Shown here piece after piece: positions 51,169 through 60,239 of a stretch of DNA of 64,000 nt. The stretch's first letter is position 1. Every line of letters begins with the position of its first letter. The translations under genes and the position numbers were made by a program. Source of the DNA: Stutzerimonas stutzeri (GTDB lineage: Bacteria > Pseudomonadota > Gammaproteobacteria > Pseudomonadales > Pseudomonadaceae); assembly GCA_002345575.1 (NCBI GenBank), contig DDVX01000017.1, positions 1 to 64,000 of the forward strand, written 5' to 3'. A model generated the notes under the pieces. That model was not told where the DNA came from, searched no databases, and saw nothing but the letters and a program-made list of their open reading frames with translations.

Positions 51169-52005
51169 TCAAACGCGTTCAATACGGTCCGGGTGAATCA
51201 CGATGCACCCCTGCTTGTAGAGCCCGCCGATGGCTTTTTTGAAGTTGCCTTTGCTGACCCCAAATAGCTGTGCGATTTCGTCAGCAGGAGTCTTGTCACC
51301 AACAGCCAGGCTGCCTTGGTTTTCTTGCAACTTCTGCATTATCAGCGCCTGCAAGCTGTCAGCGGCCTCACTACCCAGAGGCTGCAGGCTCAGGCTGATC
51401 TTGCCGTCGGCACGCACTTCGCGGATGTAGCCCTTCTCGCGCATGCCGCCGCGCAGGAACTTGAAGGCCTCATTTTTGTGAATCAGCCCCCAGTGCTCGC
51501 CATTGATAATCGCCTTGTGGCCCAGGTCGGTACGTTCCACCACCAGCAGATCAACCGCCTCGCCCACTTTGTAGCGAGGTGGAGTCTTGTCCAGGTAGCG
51601 GTCCAGCCGCGCCGTGGCGGTGATGCGGCGGGTGTGTTTGTCGAGATAGACGTAAACGACGCAGTAATCACCCTCGTTGAGCTGGCGCTTTTCTTCCGAA
51701 TGCGGCAGCAGCAGATCTTTGGGCAGCCCCCAGTCGAGAAATAGCCCAATGCGGTTGATCTGTACCACTTTCAGGCTGGCGAACTCACCAACCTGAACCT
51801 TGGGTTTTTCGGTGGTGGCGATCAGCTTGTCTTCGCTGTCGAGGTAGATGAAGACGTTGAGCCAGTCCTCAACTTCGGTGGGCGTATCTTTCGGGATATA
51901 GCGATTGGGCAGCAGGATTTCGCCATCCGGGCCGCCGTCCAGATAAAGGCCGAAGCCGGTGTGTTTGACGATTTGCAGGCTGTTGTAGCGCCCGATTGCG
52001 GCCAT
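51169..52005 (-). CDS. CvfB/YitL-family S1-like RNA-binding protein
   Basis: 278 residues. Three S1-type modules ('GFGLYLDGGPDGEILLPNRY', 'IGLFLDWGLPKDLLLPHSEE' and a third near 150–215) and a C-terminal winged helix ('DEIAQLFGVSKGNFKKAIGG') match CvfB. Such proteins bind RNA and modulate virulence or translation-related genes in Gram-positives; the target in pseudomonads is unknown. It is a single gene. The sequence after its 5' end (52,006–52,100) has no gene. Confidence 0.92.
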   Translation of the reverse strand: MAAIGRYNSLQIVKHTGFGLYLDGGPDGEILLPNRYIPKDTPTEVEDWLNVFIYLDSEDKLIATTEKPKVQVGEFASLKVVQINRIGLFLDWGLPKDLLLPHSEEKRQLNEGDYCVVYVYLDKHTRRITATARLDRYLDKTPPRYKVGEAVDLLVVERTDLGHKAIINGEHWGLIHKNEAFKFLRGGMREKGYIREVRADGKISLSLQPLGSEAADSLQALIMQKLQENQGSLAVGDKTPADEIAQLFGVSKGNFKKAIGGLYKQGCIVIHPDRIERV

Positions 52006-52100
52006 GGTGAAAAATCCTGTGAGTCGAGGCCGCCGATTCTAGCAGGCCGGCACTTTATCGGCTCTTTATCGGCTGCCGGGATCAACGCCCAACCAGACCG

Positions 52101-52238
52101 TTGAAAAACGTAGGCGAGGCAGGCAAGACAAGGTAAACAGGCGAGGAACGGACCGGGCTCGCGTCCGAGTTTAGTGATCTAAATGAGCAGTCCGAGCCTG
52201 TTTTTAACGCAGCATTGCCAACGTAGGTAGTTTTTTCA
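52101..52238. repeat. dispersed MITE-like intergenic repeat, copy 1
   Basis: About 138 bp. It begins TTGAAAAACGTAGGCGAGGC and ends with ACGTAGGTAGTTTTTTCA, so the ends are imperfect inverted repeats. Internal blocks (CAGGCGAGGAACG, TAAATGAGCA, GTTTTTAACGCAGC) recur in copy 2 at 63.1 kb. It overlaps the stop codon of the sugar dehydrogenase gene. Confidence 0.75.
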
Positions 52239-53384
52239 TCGGTCTGCCAGGCCGACCCGAAGCACTCTCCCCTTCGACGAATCCGTCAGCAGGTAGAGGT
52301 AACCGTCTGGCCCGACGCGCACATCGCGAATGCGCTCCTCCAGATCCTTGAGCAGGCGCTCGTCGTGGACCACCTTGTCGCCCTCAAGCTGCAGGCGAAT
52401 CAGCGATTGATCAAGCAGGGCACCGACAAACAGATTGTGCTGCCAGGGTTCGAAACGCTCAGCGTCATAGAAAGCCATGCCGCTAATGGCAGGTGACTGG
52501 CGCCAGACATGATGCGGAGGCTCGGTGTCCGGAGCGGATTCACCAACCGCTTCGGAAATAGCCCGTCCGCTGTAATCAATGCCATGGGTCGCCAGAGGCC
52601 AGCCGTAGTTGCGCCCCGCCCGAGGAATGTTGATCTCGTCGCCGCCACGCGGGCCGTGCTCGTGGGTCCAGACTACGCCGCTCCAGGGGTTTAGCGCCGC
52701 GCCTTGCTGGTTGCGGTGGCCGTAGGACCAGATCTCCGGGTGCGCGCCGTCGGTTTTCACGAAGGGATTGTCCTGCGGTACCTTGCCGTCAGGCTCAATC
52801 CGCACCACCTTGCCTTGATGCTTGTCCAGATCCTGCGAAGTGGGTCGCTGGTTGTTCTCGCCTAGCGCGATGAACAACCGGCCCTCGCGGTCGAACACCA
52901 GACGTGAACCAAAGTGCAGGCCGCTGGAAAGCTTCGGCTGCTGTTCGAAGATCACTGTGAAGTCTTCCAATGAGCGCCGATCATCCGCCAGCCGTCCGCG
53001 CCCCACAGCCGTTCCCGCCTTGCCGTCGCGTCCTTCCTGCGCGTAGCTGAGATAGACCAGGCGGTCGCTGTCGAAGTCGGGCGAAAGCTGCACATCGAGC
53101 AGGCCGCCCTGACCTTTGGCATACACCTGCGGCAGCCCCTCGAGGGGGGCGGACAAACGTCCCTCGGCATCGACCAGGCGTAACCGGCCCGGCCGCTCGG
53201 TCACCAGCATGGCGCCGTCCTCAGGCAGGAAAGCCAGCGCCCAGGGAAACTTCAGGCCTTTGGCTACCTCCTCCACGCTAATCCGGCCCAGTTCGCTGTC
53301 GTGATACTCCACCTCGGCCTGGGCCAAGGACGAACAGGCAAGCGCCAAACCACAGAGCAGTGCGCGGGGAACAAGGTGCGGCAT
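52236..53384 (-). CDS. PQQ-dependent sugar dehydrogenase (YliI/Asd-like)
   Basis: 382 residues. A signal peptide (about 1–23, ending 'SLAQAE') precedes a six-bladed propeller of the GSDH family: 'LKFPWALAFLPEDGAMLVTE', 'GLHFGSRLVFDREGRLFIAL', 'SYGHRNQQGAALNP' and 'HEHGPRGGDEIN' (pocket histidine/arginine region). Soluble aldose dehydrogenases of this type oxidise sugars in the periplasm using PQQ. Substrate unknown. It is monocistronic; the promoter lies in 53,385–53,583. Confidence 0.93.
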   Translation of the reverse strand: MPHLVPRALLCGLALACSSLAQAEVEYHDSELGRISVEEVAKGLKFPWALAFLPEDGAMLVTERPGRLRLVDAEGRLSAPLEGLPQVYAKGQGGLLDVQLSPDFDSDRLVYLSYAQEGRDGKAGTAVGRGRLADDRRSLEDFTVIFEQQPKLSSGLHFGSRLVFDREGRLFIALGENNQRPTSQDLDKHQGKVVRIEPDGKVPQDNPFVKTDGAHPEIWSYGHRNQQGAALNPWSGVVWTHEHGPRGGDEINIPRAGRNYGWPLATHGIDYSGRAISEAVGESAPDTEPPHHVWRQSPAISGMAFYDAERFEPWQHNLFVGALLDQSLIRLQLEGDKVVHDERLLKDLEERIRDVRVGPDGYLYLLTDSSKGRVLRVGLADR

Positions 53385-53583
53385 GGGTAATCCTCCAGAA
53401 CGACTAACGCATCTTCAGAAAAGACCATGGACTCGGCAAAACGCTTCAGCAAATGTTTCGTGCGTTGCCGCCCGAATCACTAGCTATAGGCCATGCCTGC
53501 AACCCTTACAGCTGAAAAGTCAACAAAAGTCTGAAAAAATCTGTACAATGCCCGGTTCGACTGACTAAAGGAACCTAAAGACG

Positions 53584-53763
53584 ATGGCTACCAAGACCAC
53601 CTCCGCCAGGCGCAAGCCAGAACCTGCTAGCGAAACCAGCCAGTCCCTGGCCGCTCAAATGGCCGCTTTTCTCAAAGCAGGCGGCGAAGTGCAGAAAATC
53701 CCCAATGGTGTCAGCGGCCAGACCCAAGGCCCTTCGCGCCAGATCACCATCAGTAAGAAGTAA
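53584..53763 (+). CDS. small SutA-like hypothetical protein
   Basis: 59 residues starting at ATG 53,584: a basic, disordered start ('MATKTTSARRKPEPASE') and the motif 'QMAAFLKAGGEVQKIPNGV'. That motif resembles the short conserved segment of SutA-type small proteins of pseudomonads (FLxxGGxVQxI), but the acidic N-terminus of SutA is absent. AAAGGAACC lies upstream. SutA binds RNA polymerase in slow growth; whether this shorter protein does so is only a suggestion. Confidence 0.65.
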   Translation: MATKTTSARRKPEPASETSQSLAAQMAAFLKAGGEVQKIPNGVSGQTQGPSRQITISKK

Positions 53764-53856
53764 TACCCGCAGCACCAACCGACATTGCGAGCCTTCGCTG
53801 CCGCCGCACCGCAGCGGCTCGCCAGGTTACCCTCTCCCGCGCCATCCGAGCACCCC

Positions 53857-54582
53857 ATGACCGAGCCGATACGCCTGTCCAAACGCCTCGCCGAACAGCT
53901 CGGCTGCTCCCGGCGCGAAGCCGAGCTGTATATCGAGGGCGGCTGGGTCAGCGTCGACGGCCAGATCGCTGAAACACCCTGGTTCAAAATTGCGCAGCAG
54001 CAGCGCATTGAGCTGCTACCCGGCGCCACTGCCACCGAAATGCCGCCGGTCACGCTGCTGCTGCACAAACCCGCCGGCCAACCGCCTGACGACGACCCGT
54101 CAGCTATCCAGGCACAGCTGGCCCAGGCCATACACTGGAGCGCTGACGATGCACGTCTGCAACCGCGCGCACGGCACTTCGTTCAGCAGACCGCCCTGCT
54201 GCCACTGGAAGCGGATATCAGTGGCCTTGTAGTGTTCAGCCAGCAACGCGAGCTAATCCGCAAGCTGAGCGACCCGCGCGACAAGCTCGAACAGGAATTT
54301 GTCGTCGAAGTCGAGGGTGAAGCCGAAGAAGGCGGGCTGGCGCTGCTGGCCAAAGGCATCGGCCATCGCGGCAAGATTCTGCCCAAGGCCAAAGCCAGCT
54401 GGCAGAACGAAACCCGTCTGCGCATCGTCCTCAAGGCGCCGCAAGCCGGCGAACTGCGTTTGCTTTGCGAGTCCATTGGTCTGCGCATGCTGAACGCCAA
54501 GCGTATTCGTATTGGCCGCCTGTCGATGGCCAAGTTACCGCTGAGCGAGTGGCGCTTCCTGGGCGAGCACGAGCGCTTCTGA
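53857..54582 (+). CDS. pseudouridine synthase homologue with altered active site
   Basis: 241 residues from ATG 53,857. An N-terminal S4 domain ('LSKRLAEQLGCSRREAELYI', 'GGWVSVDG') leads into a RluF/RsuA-like fold ('VTLLLHKPAGQPPDD', 'RDKLEQEFVVEVEG'). In active enzymes the catalytic Asp is in R-L-D-x-x-[ST]-x-G-L. The matching stretch here reads 'LLPLEADISGLVVFS', with Glu at the Asp position and no Arg by my alignment. It may be a non-catalytic RNA binder or may use a shifted Asp. Seven or more bases of GC-rich sequence precede the start; no strong ribosome-binding site. Confidence 0.8.
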   Translation: MTEPIRLSKRLAEQLGCSRREAELYIEGGWVSVDGQIAETPWFKIAQQQRIELLPGATATEMPPVTLLLHKPAGQPPDDDPSAIQAQLAQAIHWSADDARLQPRARHFVQQTALLPLEADISGLVVFSQQRELIRKLSDPRDKLEQEFVVEVEGEAEEGGLALLAKGIGHRGKILPKAKASWQNETRLRIVLKAPQAGELRLLCESIGLRMLNAKRIRIGRLSMAKLPLSEWRFLGEHERF

Positions 54583-54733
54583 TCGCGGCCTCGCGAATCG
54601 GATCGGAAGTCAAAATATCGACCATGTCACATTCGCATATGGCACGACGCCACACTATGCTTGATCCGTTGTCTTAGCGACCAGGCGTGGCCAGGCTGGA
54701 CTCGGCCACCCCCTTCCTCCCATAGGGTGCGCC

Positions 54734-55492
54734 ATGCAGAGATTGCTCCTGGTACTCGTACTGAGCCTGCTGCCCTTGCCCGGCCATGCCCAGCAGCCCA
54801 TTGAGGTATGGACGTATCACCTCTCAGCACCGTTCAGGCTCGATGCCTCGCAGGGGCTTTCCCAAGACTTCGTCGCCCTGCTCAATAGCGATCCAGCCAA
54901 CGCCGGGCGCTTCCGGTTCCACTTGGTGGAGCTGCCGCGAAAGCGCCTCGACCTGCATCTTGAACGCGGTTCGCCCGGCATCCTGCTCTGGGCCACGCCA
55001 CGCTTTTTCCGCCCCCAACTGACGGCCAACGCCACCTGGACACAGCCGCTGCTGCACGATCAGCAGCACTTCGTCTCGCTGCCCGATACCGCTTTCGAAT
55101 ACGAGGGCCCACGGTCGCTCAAGGGACTCACCCTCGGCGGCGTGCTGGGCTATCGCTACGAAGGCCTGGATCAGGCCATCGCCCGCGGTACGGTTCGCCG
55201 ACAGGACGTCCTCAGCGATCTGCAAAACCTGCAGAAATTGCTTTCCGGGCGCATCCATACCGTGCTGATCGCCAACTCGACGCTGCTCTACTACCGCCAG
55301 AGCGAAAAGCTCGGCGATCTGTACATTTCCGAAAAGCCCCTGTATCAATTCACCCGGAACTTGCTGATCACGAATAACCTGGGCGAGGCGGCAACCGACT
55401 ATCTAGATGGCTTTCTCACCGCTTTGCCGGACAATCCTCACTGGCAGATCATCCTCAATCACTACGGCCTTCAGTCTATGGCTGCCCATTGA
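54734..55492 (+). CDS. periplasmic solute-binding-like protein
   Basis: 252 residues with a signal peptide ending 'LPGHAQQ'. The rest fits the two-lobed type 2 periplasmic binding fold ('PIEVWTYHLSAPF', 'LKGLTLGGVLGYRYEGLDQA', 'LLSGRIHTVLIANSTLLYY'). No permease or ATPase genes are adjacent, so it may be an orphan receptor or sensor of the kind common in pseudomonads. Ligand unknown. Confidence 0.8.
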   Translation: MQRLLLVLVLSLLPLPGHAQQPIEVWTYHLSAPFRLDASQGLSQDFVALLNSDPANAGRFRFHLVELPRKRLDLHLERGSPGILLWATPRFFRPQLTANATWTQPLLHDQQHFVSLPDTAFEYEGPRSLKGLTLGGVLGYRYEGLDQAIARGTVRRQDVLSDLQNLQKLLSGRIHTVLIANSTLLYYRQSEKLGDLYISEKPLYQFTRNLLITNNLGEAATDYLDGFLTALPDNPHWQIILNHYGLQSMAAH

Positions 55493-55564
55493 GGCTTGAT
55501 TGAACGAAACACCGAAACCCAGGCCTGACACCACGACGCACCGCAACGAGAAGAGAATAGGCAA

Positions 55565-56101
55565 TTGATTAAGAACGCACTGCTGGTCGGAATGCTTCTT
55601 GCTGTGGGTGGCTGCGCCTCGAACTCATGCAACGATGAGCCGGGCAGCGCCTGCAGAGCCGAGCGGCTGCTTTATCAGAACGATCTGCTGCAGGCCAAGA
55701 TCCTCGTCTCCCAAGCTGATGAAGACGGTTACGAGCTTGCCCAAGCACTGCTCAAGCGCAGCGCCCCCCTGGATAAGCGTGGTGAAACCGAGTTCTACCA
55801 AGCGCTGTTGTTGATTCGCCAAGGACCACAACAGGACGAAGTGCTGAAGCTGCTGGAACGAGCCGCCGACAAGGGTCATCCGCATGCTGTAGCGCTGCTC
55901 TACACGATCTACCAGCAACCCTATCTGCTCGATGAGCAGCAACCCGAAAAAGCCGAAACCTACCGCCGCGCTTATGCACAGCTGGATGTCGCACAGAGCG
56001 GCTATCCCTCTTTCGAGAAGGCTCTGGAGCTGGTTTCACACCTCATCGAGCCTCCTCCTCAGGACGAAAGGCCTGCACCCTGCCCCAGCCATTGCCGGTA
56101 G
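55565..56101 (+). CDS. small lipoprotein with Sel1/TPR-like helices
   Basis: 178 residues with a TTG start at 55,565. A signal sequence with lipobox 'LLAVGGCAS' gives Cys near residue 17 as the lipidation site. The body is helical, with TPR/Sel1-like repeats ('LERAADKGHPHAVALLYTIY', 'AYAQLDVAQSGYPSFEKAL'). It is probably anchored to the outer membrane. It is 73 bp downstream of the periplasmic binding-like protein. Function unknown. Confidence 0.75.
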   Translation: MIKNALLVGMLLAVGGCASNSCNDEPGSACRAERLLYQNDLLQAKILVSQADEDGYELAQALLKRSAPLDKRGETEFYQALLLIRQGPQQDEVLKLLERAADKGHPHAVALLYTIYQQPYLLDEQQPEKAETYRRAYAQLDVAQSGYPSFEKALELVSHLIEPPPQDERPAPCPSHCR

Positions 56102-56112
56102 CCCCGACATTG

Positions 56113-56304
56113 CTAACGAGGCGCGGGAGATTGGGAAATCTTCGGCTCCTGCTTCCCATCTACCACCGCCTGGGCTTCTTCTCGCGTAGCGTAGGGGCCG
56201 GCAATGGTCGTACCGTCCATTTCAACAACCCAGCAGGTGACCCACGTCGGGCGCCAGCTCTTGGGCACTTCGTCTCCGATCAGGTGCTTAATACTGGTCT
56301 GCAT
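56113..56304 (-). CDS. small hypothetical protein
   Basis: 63 residues, soluble: 'WRPTWVTCWVVEMDGTTIAG', followed by 'PYATREEAQAVVDGKQEP'. The GPYxTREEAQAxV pattern recalls short SPOR-like or 'DUF' proteins that end in such a motif, but I cannot name a family. GAGGACGGTACGC precedes ATG 56,304. It is convergent with the lipoprotein gene and divergent from the next lipoprotein gene. Confidence 0.6.
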   Translation of the reverse strand: MQTSIKHLIGDEVPKSWRPTWVTCWVVEMDGTTIAGPYATREEAQAVVDGKQEPKISQSPAPR

Positions 56305-56497
56305 GCGTACCGTCCTCGATTGAAGTCATGATCCGCTGCATCCTCATATGGGGACGCAGCCCGTGATCTAGGGACCACGCCAAGCCAGGTTCTTCTCGCG
56401 CCAGCCAGCGCCAAGTGTTTAACAGGAAGTTTTCTGACCGAACTGGCAGAGCGCCATACGCTCTATCGGAAGTGCAGAACTGCCAACGAGGGATGCA

Positions 56498-57364
56498 ATG
56501 CAGATCAAGCTCAAGACATTGCTGTTGCTGCTGGCAATGGCCCTGGTGCTGGCCGGCTGCAGCCGTATCAACCTCGCCTATCGCAATCTCGATCTGTTGG
56601 TTGCCTGGTCGCTGGACGATTATCTGGACCTGAATCGCCATCAGCAGGCTCACCTGCGTGAACGGTTACGCGAACATCTGGCCTGGCACTGCCGTACACA
56701 GCTGCCAGACGACCTCGACGCCCTTCAGCGCGTGCGGCAACAGATACGCCAGGGCGAACTCGATCAGCGCGCCATCCGCAGCCACTATCTTGATATACGG
56801 CAAGCCATTCAATCCGTAGCGGTGGAGATCACTCCGACCACCGTGCAGTTACTGCGCGAGCTGGATGAACGGCAGGTGAGCCAGCTCGCCGAAGCCCTGG
56901 CCCGCGACCATCAGGAACACCAGGAAAAATACCTGGCCGCGCCATTGCCGCAGCAAATTCGCGAGCGCGCCGAGCGCATGGGCAAGCGTGTAGAGCAGTG
57001 GACCGGCAAACTTGATGCCGCACAACAGCAACGTATTCTGACCTGGGCGCATTCCTTGGATGGGCAGAACCGCCTCTGGCTGGAAAACCGGCGGCACTGG
57101 CAGTCCGCACTGCTGGAAGCCCTGACCCAACGCCATGGGGAAGACTTCGAACAGCGCATCGTCCAGCTGCTGCAAGAACGGGATTCCATGGAAACGGACG
57201 CTTATCGGGTAGCACTGGCCCACAACGAAGACGCGACCATCACTCTAATCAGCGACCTTTATGCGCTATCAGATGCGCAGCAGCGACGCCATCTCGATAA
57301 CCGCCTGCAACACCTGGGCAACGACCTGGGCTCACTGGATTGCCTGTCTGAGCCAAAAGCCTGA
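56498..57364 (+). CDS. DUF6279-type lipoprotein
   Basis: 288 residues starting at ATG 56,498. The signal sequence ends in lipobox 'LVLAGCSR'. The mature part is highly helical and charged ('YRNLDLLVAWSLDDYLDLNR', 'LREHLAWHC'), matching the DUF6279 lipoprotein family of pseudomonads. It is probably an outer-membrane-anchored periplasmic protein of unknown role. It is convergent with the methyltransferase gene. Confidence 0.85.
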   Translation: MQIKLKTLLLLLAMALVLAGCSRINLAYRNLDLLVAWSLDDYLDLNRHQQAHLRERLREHLAWHCRTQLPDDLDALQRVRQQIRQGELDQRAIRSHYLDIRQAIQSVAVEITPTTVQLLRELDERQVSQLAEALARDHQEHQEKYLAAPLPQQIRERAERMGKRVEQWTGKLDAAQQQRILTWAHSLDGQNRLWLENRRHWQSALLEALTQRHGEDFEQRIVQLLQERDSMETDAYRVALAHNEDATITLISDLYALSDAQQRRHLDNRLQHLGNDLGSLDCLSEPKA

Positions 57365-57412
57365 GCAAGGCAGCCCAGCGGCCCCACGCCAATGTCGATT
57401 GGAACGGCCTGC

Positions 57413-58372
57413 TCAGGCTTTTCCGCTACTCTCGGCAACACGTCCGAACACCAGCACTTTGAGCCCACTGTCGGCGCTGACATCGGGAAACTCAGGCGGG
57501 TTCTCCAGGCGCTGCAGGAACACCAGCTCGGGCGCCTCGGCGGCGATGCCTTCGATCAGGAAGTCCGGCCCGATATCCGGATCGTTGATGCAGGCCAGTA
57601 CCTTCCCGGTCGGCGTCAGCAGCTCGGGCAGGCGACGCAGGATCTTCTGATAGTCGCGATTCAGAGCAAAGCTTCCCTTCTGGAATGATGGCGGATCGAC
57701 AATCACCAGATCGTAGGGGCCGCTCTTGCGAATTCTGCCCCAGGACTTGAACAGCTCATGGCCGAGAAAGCTGACCTTGCGCAGGTCATGCTCGTTGAGC
57801 CGGTGATTGTCTCGCCCGCGACTGAGCGCTGCGCGAGCCATGTCGAGATTGACCACATGCTCGGCGCCACCGGCAATCGCCGCCACGGAAAAACCGCAGG
57901 TGTAGGCAAACAGGTTGAGTACGCGCAAACCCCGCGCCTGCTCCTGCACCCAGCGTCGACCATAACGCATGTCGAGAAACAGCCCGTTGTTCTGCTTGAT
58001 GCCCAGATCGAGCTTGTAACGCAGGCCGTTCTCACTGATCGTCCACTCTTCAACTGGTTCACCCAGCAGCTGCTCCATATGGCTATCCGGCAGATAGCGA
58101 TGCTGCAACAGCAGGCTGTGCGCCCCGCTTGCTTGCCATTCGGCGCTGCGACCGAGCGCCAGCAAAGCCTCTTTCAGCGCATCCAGTTCGCCACCCTCCG
58201 CTGCGCGGAACAGCGACACCAGCAGCACACCCTGCAACCAGTCCGCAGTGACATGCTCAAGCCCCGGCCAGCAGCGGCCACGGCCATGAAACAGCCTGCG
58301 CGTCTCGGCAGGTGGCTGCGCCAGCGCAATGGTCAGGTATTGCAGCAGCGTAGCGAGGGCGTCAGGGTGCAT
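57413..58372 (-). CDS. class I SAM-dependent rRNA methyltransferase
   Basis: 319 residues. SAM-binding motif I is in 'LRVLNLFAYTCGFSVAAIAG', the acidic loop in 'EHVVNLDMARAALSRGRDNH', and motif IV is 'DLVIVDPPSFQKGSF' (DPPxF). This combination is that of the RlmI/RlmK-C-terminal family of 23S rRNA methyltransferases; a full RlmI would carry an N-terminal PUA domain, which I do not see. The precise target base is uncertain. Confidence 0.88.
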   Translation of the reverse strand: MHPDALATLLQYLTIALAQPPAETRRLFHGRGRCWPGLEHVTADWLQGVLLVSLFRAAEGGELDALKEALLALGRSAEWQASGAHSLLLQHRYLPDSHMEQLLGEPVEEWTISENGLRYKLDLGIKQNNGLFLDMRYGRRWVQEQARGLRVLNLFAYTCGFSVAAIAGGAEHVVNLDMARAALSRGRDNHRLNEHDLRKVSFLGHELFKSWGRIRKSGPYDLVIVDPPSFQKGSFALNRDYQKILRRLPELLTPTGKVLACINDPDIGPDFLIEGIAAEAPELVFLQRLENPPEFPDVSADSGLKVLVFGRVAESSGKA

Positions 58373-58718
58373 ATGGAATCTTCTTGCATTGGAAGGCGCT
58401 GGATATTAAACGCGTTTTAGAACCGCTGCAGACAAACAGCCTCGCAAACACCAACTTGACCAAAGGCTAGAGCAGCAGCACGCCGCAATGTTGAACAGCC
58501 AATTAAAAACCGAGTCGGATGAAATGACTGCGCCTCTCGGAAACCATCGACGAATCCGACCTGATCCGCCTGTTTAGACTTCACAAAGGAAACCGCCAAG
58601 CTCAGGCAACGCGAGTGTTCTTCCAGGTTTCCTTCGCTAACAATGGACCGTTTGCAGGCCAAGGCTGCGCGAAGAGGAAAGCGGCGTCCACGTCGCAAAA
58701 CATCACAAGGAGTATGAA

Positions 58719-60239
58719 ATGAGCGATTTTCCCCATCCAGATGCGACCCCGGACGATGACTCGCCGCGCACCTCTACCGGCAGCGAGGGCCTGGATGACA
58801 TCCTTGGTGGTGGTTTGGACCCCAATCGAATGTATCTTTACGAAGGCAGCCCAGGCTCGGGTAAAACCACTCTGGCCTTGCAGTTTCTGCTTGAGGGCGT
58901 GCGCCTGGGCGAGCGCGTGCTTTTCGTGACTCTTTCGGAAACCAGGCAGGAACTGGAGCTTGTCGCCAAACGCCATGGCTGGTCGCTCGAAGGCATCGAT
59001 GTATTCGAGCTGGTGACGCCCGAGACCAGCCTGGACCCAGAGTTGGAACTGACGGTGTTGCACCCAGCCGAGATGGAGCTGAGCGAAACCACCAGACAGG
59101 TCTTTGATCGAGTCAGTGAAACCAACCCTACTCGTATTGTCTTCGACAGTCTTTCGGAGATGCGCCTGCTGGCGCAAAGTCCGCTGCGCTATCGAAGGCA
59201 GGTTCTAGCACTCAAGCACTTCTTCACCACCCGAAACAGCACGGTCATTCTGATTGATGACCAGACTTCGGAAAGCGGCGACCTTCAGCTGCACTCGATC
59301 TGCCACGGGGTGGTGATGCTTGAGCAGCTGGCCATCGATTACGGCGCCGAAAGAAGGCGTCTGCGGGTGGTCAAGATGCGCGGCATCAAGTTCCGCGGCG
59401 GCTATCACGATTTCAGTATCAAGAAGGGCGGGCTGACTATTTACCCGCGCCTGATCGCGGCCGAACATCACTCGTTATTCTGCGGTGAACAGATCTCGAG
59501 CGGCAATGAAGGCCTGGACACGCTGCTCGGCGGCGGACTGGAGCGCGGCACCAGTGCGCTTCTGGTCGGCGCCGCCGGAGTAGGCAAATCATCACTGATA
59601 CTGGGTTACGCCATAGCGGCATGCAAACGCGGCGAACAGGTCGCCTTTTTCCTTTTCGATGAAGGCATCGGCACTCTGCTGGCACGCGGCAGAGCATTGG
59701 GGCTGGATATCGAACCCTGGCTGGAAAAGGGGCTGCTACACCTGCAACAGATTGACCCTGCCGAACTTTCACCCGGCGAGTTCACCGCCGCAGTACGCCA
59801 TAGCGTCGAAGTACAAGGGGCTCGAATGGTGCTACTGGACAGCATCAACGGTTACATGAACGCAATGCCGGATGGCCGCTTCCTGACCTTGCAGATGCAC
59901 GAATTGCTCAGTTATCTGGCGCAGCAGGGCGTGGTCAGCGTGATGGTCATGGCACAGCATGGCCTGGTCGGGCCGATGGAAACTCCGGTGGACATCAGCT
60001 ATCTGAGTGACGCGGTTATCATGCTGCGCTATTTCGAACACGCGGGTGTAGTGCGGCGGGCGCTGTCAGTGATCAAGAAACGCAGCGGCCATCATGAAAA
60101 CGCCATCAGGGAGTTTCAGCTTGCCACTTCCGGCATCAAGGTCGGACCGCCTCTGACCATGTTCAGCGGTATCCTTTCAGGAACTCCAGAATTCATTGGC
60201 GATGCCACACTCCTCATGGGCGAGCATGACTACGTCTGA
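58719..60239 (+). CDS. KaiC-like double ATPase
   Basis: 506 residues with two RecA/KaiC-type domains. The first has Walker A 'YEGSPGSGKTTLALQF' near 45, the second 'LVGAAGVGKSSLILGY' near 288; each starts with the STGxxGLDxxLGGGL motif. Such non-cyanobacterial KaiC proteins hydrolyse ATP and usually act with a histidine kinase. The next gene, a hybrid kinase, overlaps it by 14 bases, supporting a joint signalling role. There is no KaiB. A ribosome-binding site AAGGAG precedes ATG 58,719. Confidence 0.93.
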   Translation: MSDFPHPDATPDDDSPRTSTGSEGLDDILGGGLDPNRMYLYEGSPGSGKTTLALQFLLEGVRLGERVLFVTLSETRQELELVAKRHGWSLEGIDVFELVTPETSLDPELELTVLHPAEMELSETTRQVFDRVSETNPTRIVFDSLSEMRLLAQSPLRYRRQVLALKHFFTTRNSTVILIDDQTSESGDLQLHSICHGVVMLEQLAIDYGAERRRLRVVKMRGIKFRGGYHDFSIKKGGLTIYPRLIAAEHHSLFCGEQISSGNEGLDTLLGGGLERGTSALLVGAAGVGKSSLILGYAIAACKRGEQVAFFLFDEGIGTLLARGRALGLDIEPWLEKGLLHLQQIDPAELSPGEFTAAVRHSVEVQGARMVLLDSINGYMNAMPDGRFLTLQMHELLSYLAQQGVVSVMVMAQHGLVGPMETPVDISYLSDAVIMLRYFEHAGVVRRALSVIKKRSGHHENAIREFQLATSGIKVGPPLTMFSGILSGTPEFIGDATLLMGEHDYV

